From: Streptomyces sp. L-9-10
Lineage (GTDB): Bacteria; Actinomycetota; Actinomycetes; Streptomycetales; Streptomycetaceae
Direction: 5' to 3'
Assembly: GCF_004151105.1 (NCBI RefSeq)
Contig: NZ_PHRF01000172.1
Span: 186,001-250,000, forward strand
DNA length: 64,000 nucleotides
Positions 35,088 to 43,293 of the stretch are shown here, in pieces. The notes beneath the pieces were generated by a model that worked only from the letters and a program-made list of their open reading frames with translations, did no database searches and was not told the DNA's origin. The position numbers and the translations under genes are program-made. Each line of letters opens with the position of its first letter. The stretch's first letter is position 1.

Positions 35088-36629
35088 TCACGCTCCGTTC
35101 CCGTGCGATGTCCCGGTGCCGTGGGGTGCCCCGGTGCCGTGGGGCGTCCGGTCCGGTGCGGCGTGCCGGTTCCGCGGGGCGTTCTGGTTGCCGGCCGGCG
35201 CCTCGGAGCGCCAGTCGGGGTGGCCGGGCATCGGCGGAGTCTTCTGCCGGTACAGCCACGCCGTGAAGAACGCGGACAGATCACGCCCCGCGACGGACGA
35301 CGCCAGCTCGGTGAAGTCCGCCGTCGTCGCCGTCCCGTCCCGGTGGATCCGTACCCAGTCCCGCTCCAGGCGCGCGAAGGCCTGCTCGCCGATCTCGTGC
35401 CGCAGCGCGTAGAGCACCAGCGCGCTTCCGTCGTACATCACCGGCCGGAACAGGCTGATCGGCTGCCCCTCGACCGGCGGCTTCGGGCTCGCCGGCGGGC
35501 CGCCCGCCGCCCGCCAGCCGTTGGACTGCCGGTACGCCTCCCGCATCCGGGTCTCCATCGACTCCCCGGCGTGCTCCTGCGCGTAGCGCATCTCGTACCA
35601 GGTGGCGTGTCCCTCGTTCAGCCAGAGATCGGACCACCTGCGCGGGGAGACGCTGTCGCCGAACCACTGGTGGGCCAGCTCATGGACCATGACGGAGTCG
35701 ACGTACCACTCCGGGTATCCGGGCTGGGTGAACAGGGAGCGCTCGAAGAGCGAGAGTGTCTGTGTCTCCAGCTCGAAGCCGGTGTCGGCGCCCACGACCA
35801 GGACGCCGTAGTTCTCGAAGGGGTACGGCCCGACCTGCCGCTCCATCCAGCCGATCTGGTCCGGTGTCTTCTTGAGCCAGGGCTCCAGCTTCTGGCGGTC
35901 CTTGGTCGGCACCACGTCCCGTACGGGCAGTCCGCCGGGCCCCTGGCGGCGCACCACGGTCGAGTCGCCGATGGAGACCTGGGCCAGTTCGGTGGCCATG
36001 GGGTGGTGGGTGCGGTAGGTCCAGGTGGTGATCGCGCCCGCGCGTGCCCTGCCTTCCAGTACGCCGTTGGCCACGGCGGTCAGCCGCTCGGGCGCGGTGA
36101 TCCGGAAGGTGAAGTAGGCCTTGTCTGCGGGGTGGTCGTTGCCGGGGAAGACGCGGTGGGCGGCGTCGGCCTGGTTGGTCATCGCCAGTCCGTCGCTGGT
36201 CCGTACCCAGCCGCCGCGGTTGCCCGCGGGGTCGCTGGTGTGGCTGACGGTGATGCGCATCCGCGCGCCGTCCTCGACCGGCGTGGCGGGGGTGATCACC
36301 AGGTCCTCGCCGGCCGTGGCGAAGCGCGCCGCCGCGCCGTTCACCTGGACCGAGCGGACCTTTCCATGGGTGAAGTCGAGGTTGATCCGTTCCAGCCGCT
36401 GGGTCGCCTGTGCGTCGATCTTGGTGATGGCGTCCAGCGGCTTGCGGTTGTCACCGCCGTAGGTGAAGTCCAGGTCGTAGGCGGCCACGTCGTAGCCGGG
36501 GTTGCCGAGCCGTGGGAAGAGCGGATCGCCGATGCCGAGCGGCTCGGGGGCGGGCAGGGTCGCGGCGACGAGGGAGACCGAGGCGGCGGCCAGCAGGGCG
36601 GCGCGCAGTCGGCGGTTGGTGAGGAGCAT
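35088..36629 (-). CDS. Secreted M1-family zinc metallopeptidase
   Basis: The 513-residue protein starts with a signal peptide (MLLTNRRLRAALLAAASVSLVAATLPAP). The N-terminal beta saddle is followed by the gluzincin domain: zinc ligands in VMVHELAHQWFGDSVSPRRW and NEGHATWYEMRYAQEHAG, with the catalytic Glu in HELAH. An aminopeptidase-type GAMEN motif is not obvious, the region reading GADTGFELETQT, so substrate preference is unclear. The last 40 residues (PHGTGAPHGTGTSHGNGA) are a repetitive Gly/His/Thr tail. It is monocistronic between hflX and rshA. Confidence 0.88.
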   Translation of the reverse strand: MLLTNRRLRAALLAAASVSLVAATLPAPEPLGIGDPLFPRLGNPGYDVAAYDLDFTYGGDNRKPLDAITKIDAQATQRLERINLDFTHGKVRSVQVNGAAARFATAGEDLVITPATPVEDGARMRITVSHTSDPAGNRGGWVRTSDGLAMTNQADAAHRVFPGNDHPADKAYFTFRITAPERLTAVANGVLEGRARAGAITTWTYRTHHPMATELAQVSIGDSTVVRRQGPGGLPVRDVVPTKDRQKLEPWLKKTPDQIGWMERQVGPYPFENYGVLVVGADTGFELETQTLSLFERSLFTQPGYPEWYVDSVMVHELAHQWFGDSVSPRRWSDLWLNEGHATWYEMRYAQEHAGESMETRMREAYRQSNGWRAAGGPPASPKPPVEGQPISLFRPVMYDGSALVLYALRHEIGEQAFARLERDWVRIHRDGTATTADFTELASSVAGRDLSAFFTAWLYRQKTPPMPGHPDWRSEAPAGNQNAPRNRHAAPDRTPHGTGAPHGTGTSHGNGA

Positions 36630-36781
36630 GCCCCACGGCTACCAGCGCCTCCCAGGCGCACCGCGACGGCGCGCTCCGTACCCACCCGAAAGGGGCAGGT
36701 CAGAGCGCGGGCACGGGCCGGATGCCGATCGGCGCGCGGTTGACGAACACCGTCGCGGTCGACCGGCGCCCGGCGGAGCGA

Positions 36782-38932
36782 TCAGGCCGTCGCCGGATGC
36801 TGGGCGCGGCTGACGTCGTACACCCCCGGCACGTCGCGCATCGCCCGCATCAGACCGGGCAGCCCTGCCGCGTCCGGCAGCTCCAGCGTGTACGTGTGCC
36901 GTACGCGCTGTTCGCTGGGCGGTTCCACGGTGGCCGCGACGATCGCGGCGCCCGCCGTGGCGATGGCTTCCGTGAGATCGGCGAGCAGCCGAGGACGCCC
37001 GAAGGACTCGGCGTACAGCGTCACCCGGCACTCCGGCGCGTCTCCCCAGCTCACCGCGACGGGGGCGCGGTCGAGGGCCCTCATCCGTTCCACCGCCCGG
37101 CACTCCTGCCGGTGGACGGTGACCACGCCGCCGCGGATCGCGAAGCCGGTGACGGCGTCGGGTGGCACGGGCGTGCAGCAGCCCGCCAGCCGGACCGTCG
37201 CGCCCGGCAGGTCCACCACGGCGTTGGCGACGTCCCGCCGGCCCGTGCTGACGGCGAGGGCGGCGCGGGGCGTGGCGGCGGGAAGTCCCACCGTTTCCGG
37301 GTGCGCCGCGAGCCATCCCGTGATCGCGATCCGGGCGGCGGCGGTACGGGCGTGGCTCAGCCACTCCGGGGAGGGCCCCGAGACCGCGTCGCTGTCGAGC
37401 AGCAGCTGGACCGTGTCGCCGTCGTTCAGGACCGTGCTGAGCGTCGCCAGCCGGCCGTTGACGCGCGCCCCGATGCAGCCGTGCGCGGCCTCGCCGTACT
37501 GCGCGTACGCGGCGTCCACGCAGGTCGCCCCGGCCGGGAGTCCGAGCATGCCGCCCTCGGCGCGGAAGACGGTGATCTCCCGGTCCTGGGCGAGGTCCGC
37601 GCGGAGCGTCGTCCAGAAGGTGTCCGGGTCGGGCGCCGCCTGCTGCCACTCCAGGAGCCGGGAGAGCCAGCCGGGCCTGGTCGGATCGGCGCGCTCGCCG
37701 TCCTGCGGCTCCCCGGCGGACTCCTGCGCCGTACCGGCCGGGGCAGCGGTCCCGGGGGCGGATCCCGGACCGTCCGACGCTCCCCCGCTCTCCACGGACG
37801 CGTACGGATTGCCGAGGGCGACCACCCCGGCCTCGGCGACCTTGTGCATCTGGTGCGTACGGATGAGGACTTCGGCGACCGCACCGTCGGGGCCCGCCAC
37901 CGCGGTGTGCAGCGACTGGTACAGGTTGAACTTGGGCGCGGCGATGAAGTCCTTGAACTCGGAGATGACCGGCGTGAAACAGGTGTGCAGCTCGCCCAGG
38001 ACCGCGTAACAGTCGGCGTCCTCGCCGACGAGCACCAGCAGCCGGCCGAAGTCCGTGCCGCGCAGCTCACCGCGTTTCAGCCCGGACCGGTGTACGGAGA
38101 CGAAGTGCCGCGGCCGTACGAGGACTTCGGCGGCGATGCCCGCCTCGCGCAGCACCCTCCTGACGTCCTCGGAGATCGCCGCGAGAGCGTCGCCCGCGGT
38201 GGCGTTGTCGGCGATCAGGGCACGGGTGTGCGCGTACTCCTCGGGATGGAGGATCGCGAAGACCAGGTCCTCCAGCTCGGTCTTGAGGGCCTGCACACCG
38301 AGGCGTTCGGCGAGCGGGATGAGGACGTCCCGGGTGACCTTGGCGATCCGGGCCTGTTTCTCGGGGCGCATCACACCGAGGGTCCGCATGTTGTGCAGCC
38401 GGTCCGCGAGCTTGATCGACATCACTCGGACATCGTTGCCAGTGGCCACGAGCATCTTGCGGAAGGTCTCGGGCTCGGCGGCGGCGCCGTAGTCGACCTT
38501 CTCCAGTTTGGTGACCCCGTCGACCAGATAGCAGACCTCTTCACCGAACTCCGCGCGCACCTGATCGAGCGTCACTTCGGTGTCCTCCACGGTGTCGTGG
38601 AGGAGAGAGGCCGTCAACGTCGTGGTCTCGGCGCCCAGTTCGGCGAGGATCAGGGTCACGGCCAGCGGATGCGTGATGTACGGCTCGCCGCTCTTGCGGA
38701 ACTGTCCGCGGTGCGAGGCCTCGGCGAGGACGTACGCCTTGTGCAGCACGCCGAGGTCGGCGTCCGGATGGTGTGCGCGGTGGGCATCCGCGACATGGCC
38801 CATGGCGTCGGGCAGCCTGCCCCTGGAGGTGGGGCCGAGTAAGGCGGCCCGGCCGATTCTGCGCAGGTCGATCCGGGGAAGGCCGCGTCTGCGACTGATC
38901 TGGGCACCAGGGTTGGTGGCCTCTGCACTCAT
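36782..38932 (-). CDS. rshA: RelA/SpoT homolog (RSH family), second RSH protein
   Basis: The 716-residue protein has a complete ppGpp hydrolase HD domain (GEPYITHPLAVTLI, LLHDTVEDTEVTLDQV, MSIKLADRLHNMRTL), a synthetase domain, a TGS domain (REITVFRAEGGMLGLPAGATCVDAAY) and a C-terminal ACT-like domain. The synthetase region departs from consensus: VRPRHFVSVHRSG for GRxKHxYSIxxKM, TDFGRLLVLVG for YDLxAxR, and EFKDFIAAPK for RFKDYIAxPK. S. coelicolor has such a second RSH gene (rshA) in addition to relA. ATG at 38932 follows CGGAGGTG, a strong ribosome binding site. Hydrolase activity is well supported; synthesis is doubtful. Confidence 0.92.
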   Translation of the reverse strand: MSAEATNPGAQISRRRGLPRIDLRRIGRAALLGPTSRGRLPDAMGHVADAHRAHHPDADLGVLHKAYVLAEASHRGQFRKSGEPYITHPLAVTLILAELGAETTTLTASLLHDTVEDTEVTLDQVRAEFGEEVCYLVDGVTKLEKVDYGAAAEPETFRKMLVATGNDVRVMSIKLADRLHNMRTLGVMRPEKQARIAKVTRDVLIPLAERLGVQALKTELEDLVFAILHPEEYAHTRALIADNATAGDALAAISEDVRRVLREAGIAAEVLVRPRHFVSVHRSGLKRGELRGTDFGRLLVLVGEDADCYAVLGELHTCFTPVISEFKDFIAAPKFNLYQSLHTAVAGPDGAVAEVLIRTHQMHKVAEAGVVALGNPYASVESGGASDGPGSAPGTAAPAGTAQESAGEPQDGERADPTRPGWLSRLLEWQQAAPDPDTFWTTLRADLAQDREITVFRAEGGMLGLPAGATCVDAAYAQYGEAAHGCIGARVNGRLATLSTVLNDGDTVQLLLDSDAVSGPSPEWLSHARTAAARIAITGWLAAHPETVGLPAATPRAALAVSTGRRDVANAVVDLPGATVRLAGCCTPVPPDAVTGFAIRGGVVTVHRQECRAVERMRALDRAPVAVSWGDAPECRVTLYAESFGRPRLLADLTEAIATAGAAIVAATVEPPSEQRVRHTYTLELPDAAGLPGLMRAMRDVPGVYDVSRAQHPATA

Positions 38933-39050
38933 GGGGCACCTCCGGCAGCTTCGACCGGCGGTGAAGAGCAAGGCCGCCCTCCGGGCCGGTGCTTGATGCT
39001 ACCGAGCCCACCACGTGGACCAGTCCCGCTCTCGCCCGGCGTGAAACGGA

Positions 39051-40031
39051 TCACCCATTCGAGCGAGCTTCAGGGCGAGTTGCGAAGGCCGTTTCGAGCC
39101 AGACCGGATCGACGTACCCCTCCGCGACGATGACGGCGGGTCCGGTCATCTCGATCTCGCCGTCCGGGTGCTCCGTGATGACGAGCCGTCCGCCGGGCAG
39201 ATCCACGGTGTAGGTGACGGGGACACCGGTCACCGCGGGGTCGGTGCCGTCCCTGCGGGCCGCGGCGACGGCCACGGCACAGGCGCCCGTACCGCACGAG
39301 CGGGTCTCGCCCGAGCCGCGCTCATGGACGCGCATGGCGACATGGCGGGGACCGCGGTCGACGACGAATTCGACGTTCACCCCGTCCGGGTAGACGGACG
39401 CGGGGCTGACCGGCGGCTCGGAGAACAGGTCCCCGGCGTGCGCCAGCTCCTCCACGAAGGCGACCGCGTGCGGATTGCCCATGTTGACGTTCCGCGCGGG
39501 CCACTCCCGGCCGCCCACGGCCACGGTCACCCCGCCGTCGGGGAGCACCGCACGCCCCATACGGACCGTGACACCGCCGTCCTCGGCCCCTGTCGCGCTG
39601 TCCGCGCTGTCCGGGTTCGTGGCGCTCGCGCCGCCCGTGGCGCTCTTGGCGAGATGCGCCCACTTCACGCCACCGCGCGTGGCCACCGCCAGATCGCCCG
39701 CCGTCACATGGCCGGCGCGCTGGAGATAGCGGGCGAAGACCCGCACTCCGTTGCCGCACATCTCGGCGACGGACCCGTCGGCGTTGCGGTAGTCCATGAA
39801 CCACTCCGCCTCACCGGCCATGGCGCGCGCCTCGGGGTGCGCGGCGGACCGTACGACATGCAGCAGCCCGTCGCCGCCGATGCCGGCCCGGCGGTCGCAC
39901 AGGGCGGCGACGACGTGGGGAGGCAGGTCGATGGCGTTGTCCGGGTCGGGGACGATCACGAAGTCGTTCTCGGTCCCGTGTCCCTTGAGGAAGGCGACCG
40001 GCGCGGTCGGGGAAGTGCTCACGGAACCCAT
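39051..40031 (-). CDS. dapF: Diaminopimelate epimerase
   Basis: The 326-residue enzyme converts LL- to meso-diaminopimelate for lysine and cell wall synthesis. The two catalytic cysteines are in MCGNGVRVFARYL and SCGTGACAVAVAA, and the start region reads FLKGHGTENDFVIVPD as in the family. An insertion of about 25 Ala/Thr/Asp residues follows the VKWAHLAKS segment. ATG at 40031 and GTG at 40022 are alternative starts; neither has a strong ribosome binding site, and the frame opens at 40055. Confidence 0.95.
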   Translation of the reverse strand: MGSVSTSPTAPVAFLKGHGTENDFVIVPDPDNAIDLPPHVVAALCDRRAGIGGDGLLHVVRSAAHPEARAMAGEAEWFMDYRNADGSVAEMCGNGVRVFARYLQRAGHVTAGDLAVATRGGVKWAHLAKSATGGASATNPDSADSATGAEDGGVTVRMGRAVLPDGGVTVAVGGREWPARNVNMGNPHAVAFVEELAHAGDLFSEPPVSPASVYPDGVNVEFVVDRGPRHVAMRVHERGSGETRSCGTGACAVAVAAARRDGTDPAVTGVPVTYTVDLPGGRLVITEHPDGEIEMTGPAVIVAEGYVDPVWLETAFATRPEARSNG

Positions 40032-40065
40032 CGTACGAGCAGGGTCCGACATCACGACCGCGCGG

Positions 40066-40509
40066 TCAGCGCAGCCGGGCGACCCGCCAGACGGCGAGGG
40101 CGACGAGGGCCGCGGCCACGGAGACGTACAGGGCGATGACCCGCCAGTCGGGGCGCTCGCCGGAGGCGCGGGTCGGCAGGCCCGGCCAGGTGTGGCCGAC
40201 CCTGCGGGCGGCCATCATGCCCCAGCCCGCCGCACAGCAGCTGATCAGCAGCCCCAGCATGGCGACGACCGCGCCGCCGTCCCCGGTGCCGAAGGCGAGG
40301 GGGAAGGCGAACATCAGCGAGCCGATCGCGGCGAGCCCCACGATCGGGGCGAGCTGCCAGATCCGCAGCCGGCGCTGGGGACGCAGTTCAACCTCGACCT
40401 CCGGCGTCGTGGTCTCTTCCTCGGGCCCGTCCGGGCTCAGTCCGGGAGAGGCTTCCGGAATGTCCGGTGCCGTGGGTTCTCTGTCGCGAGGGCCGGCCTC
40501 CATCGCCAC
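40066..40509 (-). CDS. Small membrane protein, hypothetical
   Basis: The 147-residue protein has an acidic N-terminal 50 residues and three hydrophobic stretches (IVGLAAIGSLMFAFPLAFG, AVVAMLGLLISCCAAGWGMMAA, VIALYVSVAAALVALAVWRVARL). GTG at 40509 or ATG at 40503 are the likely starts, following GGGAGGG. It is between miaA and dapF on the same strand and could be co-transcribed with them. Function unknown. Confidence 0.7.
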   Translation of the reverse strand: MAMEAGPRDREPTAPDIPEASPGLSPDGPEEETTTPEVEVELRPQRRLRIWQLAPIVGLAAIGSLMFAFPLAFGTGDGGAVVAMLGLLISCCAAGWGMMAARRVGHTWPGLPTRASGERPDWRVIALYVSVAAALVALAVWRVARLR

Positions 40510-40628
40510 GCGCCCTCCCCAATCGGACTCCACTGGTCGATCGATGCCCGATGGTCGATCGATGCTCGATGATGGCACGCCCGGAGGTACCGCAAGGGCG
40601 CACGGAGCGTCCCGATGCCATCACGTGA

Positions 40629-41567
40629 TCAGGCTGTGACCGCTCGTTCGACCAACGCCAGCGCCCGGCGCGGCAGTTCCTCCCTCTGCTCCGATCCGCC
40701 GCCCAGCCAGTGGACCCGCGCGTCGCGGCGGAACCAGGAGTCCTGGCGGCGCGCGAAGCGTTTGGTGGCGCGCACGGTCTCGGCGCGCGCCTCGTCGTCG
40801 GTGCACTCCCCCGCGAGCGCCGCGAGCACCTGCTGGTAGCCGAGCGCGCGCGAGGCGGTACGCCCTTCGCGCAGGCCCCGGTCCTCCAGGCCCCGCACCT
40901 CGTCCACCAGCCCCGCGTCCCACATCCGGTCCACGCGCTGTGTGATCCGCGCGTCCAGCTCGGGGCGGGCGACATCGACGCCGATCTGCACGGTGTCGTA
41001 GACGGAGTCATGGCCCGGCAGATTGGCGGTGAACGGTTTGCCGGTGATCTCGATCACCTCCAGTGCCCGGACGATTCTGCGGCCGTTGCTGGGCAGGATC
41101 GCGCGGCCCGCCTGGGGGTCGGCGGCGGACAGCCGGGCGTGCAGGGCGCCCGATCCGCGCAGCGTGAGCTCGCTCTCCAGCCGGGAGCGCACCTCGGGGT
41201 CGGTGCCGGGGAAGTCGAGGGCGTCGATGGCACCGCGCACGTACAGTCCGGAGCCGCCCACCAGGACGGGAGTACGGCCCGCGGCGAGCAGCCGGTCGAT
41301 CTCCGCCCGCGCGCGCCGCTGGTACTCGGCGACGCTGGCGGTCTCGGTGACCTCCCAGATGTCCAGGAGGTGGTGCGGGATGCCGGCGCGCTCGTCCGCC
41401 GTCAGCTTGGCGGTCCCGATATCCATCCCCCGGTAGAGCTGCATGGAGTCGGCGTTGACGACCTCACCGTCGAGTTGCCGGGCGAGATGAACGCCCAGAT
41501 CGGACTTGCCGGCCGCGGTGGGACCGACGACGGCGATGACCCGCGGTGGGGTAGCTGCGCTTCTCAC
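40629..41567 (-). CDS. miaA: tRNA dimethylallyltransferase
   Basis: The 312-residue enzyme adds the dimethylallyl group to A37 of tRNAs that read UNN codons, the substrate for MiaB downstream in the pathway. It has P-loop VVGPTAAGKSD (residues ~13-23), ADSMQLYRGMDIGTAK, HHLLDIWEVT, PVLVGGSGLYVRGA and RRIVRALEV. GTG at 41567 gives the normal start VRSAATPPRVIAVVGP. In Streptomyces this modification affects translation of UUA and other codons important for development. Confidence 0.95.
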   Translation of the reverse strand: MRSAATPPRVIAVVGPTAAGKSDLGVHLARQLDGEVVNADSMQLYRGMDIGTAKLTADERAGIPHHLLDIWEVTETASVAEYQRRARAEIDRLLAAGRTPVLVGGSGLYVRGAIDALDFPGTDPEVRSRLESELTLRGSGALHARLSAADPQAGRAILPSNGRRIVRALEVIEITGKPFTANLPGHDSVYDTVQIGVDVARPELDARITQRVDRMWDAGLVDEVRGLEDRGLREGRTASRALGYQQVLAALAGECTDDEARAETVRATKRFARRQDSWFRRDARVHWLGGGSEQREELPRRALALVERAVTA

Positions 41568-41749
41568 CGCCCCAGTCTCGCAAACACACAGGCCGCTCCC
41601 CGAACGAGTTACGTGACGCCACACGGTCGGCTTCGTTGCCTGTTGCGAGGTTCCGGCCGCCGGTTTTCTGGCCGGTGCCCCTGGGCGGCGCAATGGGACG
41701 CTCCGGGCGGCGCGGAATTTCGCCCCCACGAGTAATGTATGGAGAAGAT

Positions 41750-42022
41750 ATGGGTGTTTTTTCACGGTTTCGCCGGAAGTCGGTAGCCGCGTCCGAGGCG
41801 TCAACCGCAGAGGCACCGGCCACCACTCCGACGGCCGATCCCGCCGTGGACAGCGCTGTCGTGGCGGCGGAGGCGGAATCCGGGGAGACCGGAGCGGCGA
41901 CGGCCGAGCCTGCGGAGAGCGCCGGGCCCGAGACGGCGACGGCGGAGGGCGTGGAGATCCCGAAGCAGCAGTCGGCGGAGGCCGCGGCGGACAATGAGGC
42001 CGGGAAGAGCACCCGCAAGTAG
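41750..42022 (+). CDS. Small Ala/Thr/Glu-rich hypothetical protein
   Basis: The 90-residue protein begins MGVFSRFRRKS, a basic tail, followed by an acidic, low-complexity stretch (repeated AES/AEA/TAE) with no hydrophobic core. It is likely disordered. ATG at 41750 follows GGAGAAGAT, so translation is well supported. It is 40 bp upstream of the MT0933-like gene on the same strand. The function is unknown. Confidence 0.65.
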   Translation: MGVFSRFRRKSVAASEASTAEAPATTPTADPAVDSAVVAAEAESGETGAATAEPAESAGPETATAEGVEIPKQQSAEAAADNEAGKSTRK

Positions 42023-42062
42023 GCTGCAAGTAGGCTGTTGTCTCTCCGAGGGAAGGTGGCCC

Positions 42063-42308
42063 ATGAGCTTCCTGGATTCATTGAAGGCCAAGATCGGCCC
42101 GGCCAAGAACAAGGTCGCTGACCTCGCGCAGCAGCACGGGGACAAGATCGAGCACGGGCTGGAGAAGGCCGCCCGCACGGTCGATCAGAAGACCAAGGGC
42201 AAGTACAGCGGCAAGATCGACAGCGGGACGGGCAAAGCCAAGGACGCCCTGGGCAAGCTCGCTCACAAGGATGACGGCACGACCCCGCCGCCACCGCCCG
42301 CTTCCTGA
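42063..42308 (+). CDS. MT0933-like antitoxin family protein
   Basis: The 81-residue protein (MSFLDSLKAKIGPAKNKVADLAQQHGDKIEHGLEKAARTVD, split here) matches the small helical Lys/Ala-rich MT0933-like antitoxin family of actinobacteria, with the conserved DKIxxGLxKAAxxxDxKTxGKY-type motif. ATG at 42063 follows GAGGGAAGG. No toxin gene was recognised beside it; the upstream neighbour does not look like a toxin. Antitoxin function is therefore a family annotation rather than something shown here. Confidence 0.75.
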   Translation: MSFLDSLKAKIGPAKNKVADLAQQHGDKIEHGLEKAARTVDQKTKGKYSGKIDSGTGKAKDALGKLAHKDDGTTPPPPPAS

Positions 42309-42364
42309 TCCTCTCCTGTTCTGTCCTGATCCTCGGCACAGAATGGCCGGACAACACCGGCCGG

Positions 42365-42402
42365 GACGGCCGCGAGGCGCTTCACAGCACTTCGCGGCCG
42401 TC
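42365..42402 (+). terminator. Hairpin terminator after the antitoxin-like gene
   Basis: An 11-bp perfect stem (GACGGCCGCGA / TCGCGGCCGTC) with a 16-base loop lies 57 bases past the stop. Confidence 0.6.
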
Positions 42403-42484
42403 GCCTTTTGTGTCCTCGCGGTGCCGCGCCCTCCGGACCGGGCCGGCTGTCGCCGCCCGTCGGCGCCGGGCGGCCACTACGGCA

Positions 42485-43219
42485 CTACGACCAGGCCGCG
42501 ACGAGATACCCCACGCCATAGGGCGCCGCCTCGTACAGCAGCTCGCCGCCCAGGCCGGCCCTTTCGGCGGCGCCCGCGAGCACCTGCCAGGGCGCCCGGC
42601 CCGCCGCCTTGAGTGCGTACGCCAGCTCCGCGTCCAGCGCCTTCAGCGCCGCCACGTCCGCCGTACCCAAGGCCCTGGCGGCCTCCTCGTCGAATCCGGC
42701 GGCCCGTTCGTCCAGATAACCGGGCGCCTTCAAGGAGCGGCACGCGCTGGCATCGCCCATCACCAGCAGCGCCAGCCGATCGTCCCCCGCCGCGAGCCCC
42801 CGGCCCGTCCGCAGGCACCGCTCGGTGTCGAGCGGTTCCCCCACGCCCAGTCCGCTGACGGGAGCGGCGGTCCAGTGGGTGTGTTCGAGCAGCCAGGCCG
42901 CGACCGCCAGGGACGCGGGCAGTTCCCGGCCGGGACTTTCACCTGCCCCGGCATCCGCCGCGGCCGTGCCCGCGCCCAGTACGACATCAAGGTCCACGCC
43001 GAAGCCGCGGAAGGACCCGGCGGTCCCCGAAGGGTGCTCCCCACGGCGGTCCCGATCGGCGGGTCCGACGACGATCAGCCGCTCCGGCCTGGCGGCGGCC
43101 AGCACCCCGAGGGCATCGGCACACGCGGCGCGCGCGGCGTCGAGTTCGGGGGCGGCTCCGGCGGCCACGGCGGGTACGAGCAGGGGCGGGCCGGGACACA
43201 CGGCGGCGGCTACGAGCAT
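42485..43219 (-). CDS. Class III extradiol dioxygenase subunit B-like (LigB-fold) protein
   Basis: The 244-residue protein has the LigB-like fold pattern seen in actinobacteria: MLVAAAVCPGPPLLVPAVAAG at the start, RPERLIVVGPADR, then LALLVMGDASACRSLKAPGYLDERAAGFDE and ALKALDAELAYALKAAGRAPWQVLAGAAE. Two iron-ligand histidines of true extradiol dioxygenases are not visible, so activity is doubtful. It ends 74 bp before the miaB stop region on the same strand and could be in the same operon. Function unknown. Confidence 0.78.
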   Translation of the reverse strand: MLVAAAVCPGPPLLVPAVAAGAAPELDAARAACADALGVLAAARPERLIVVGPADRDRRGEHPSGTAGSFRGFGVDLDVVLGAGTAAADAGAGESPGRELPASLAVAAWLLEHTHWTAAPVSGLGVGEPLDTERCLRTGRGLAAGDDRLALLVMGDASACRSLKAPGYLDERAAGFDEEAARALGTADVAALKALDAELAYALKAAGRAPWQVLAGAAERAGLGGELLYEAAPYGVGYLVAAWS

Positions 43220-43293
43220 GATCCGCAGCCTAGACGAGTGGGTCCGAAGACCCGTCCGTCAGAAGTCCCGCCCGCCCGGAGGGCGGTGCACCG

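Noticed and set aside
42485..43219. True extradiol dioxygenase
   Set aside because: The metal-ligand histidines expected for catalysis are not visible, so only a LigB-like fold is claimed.
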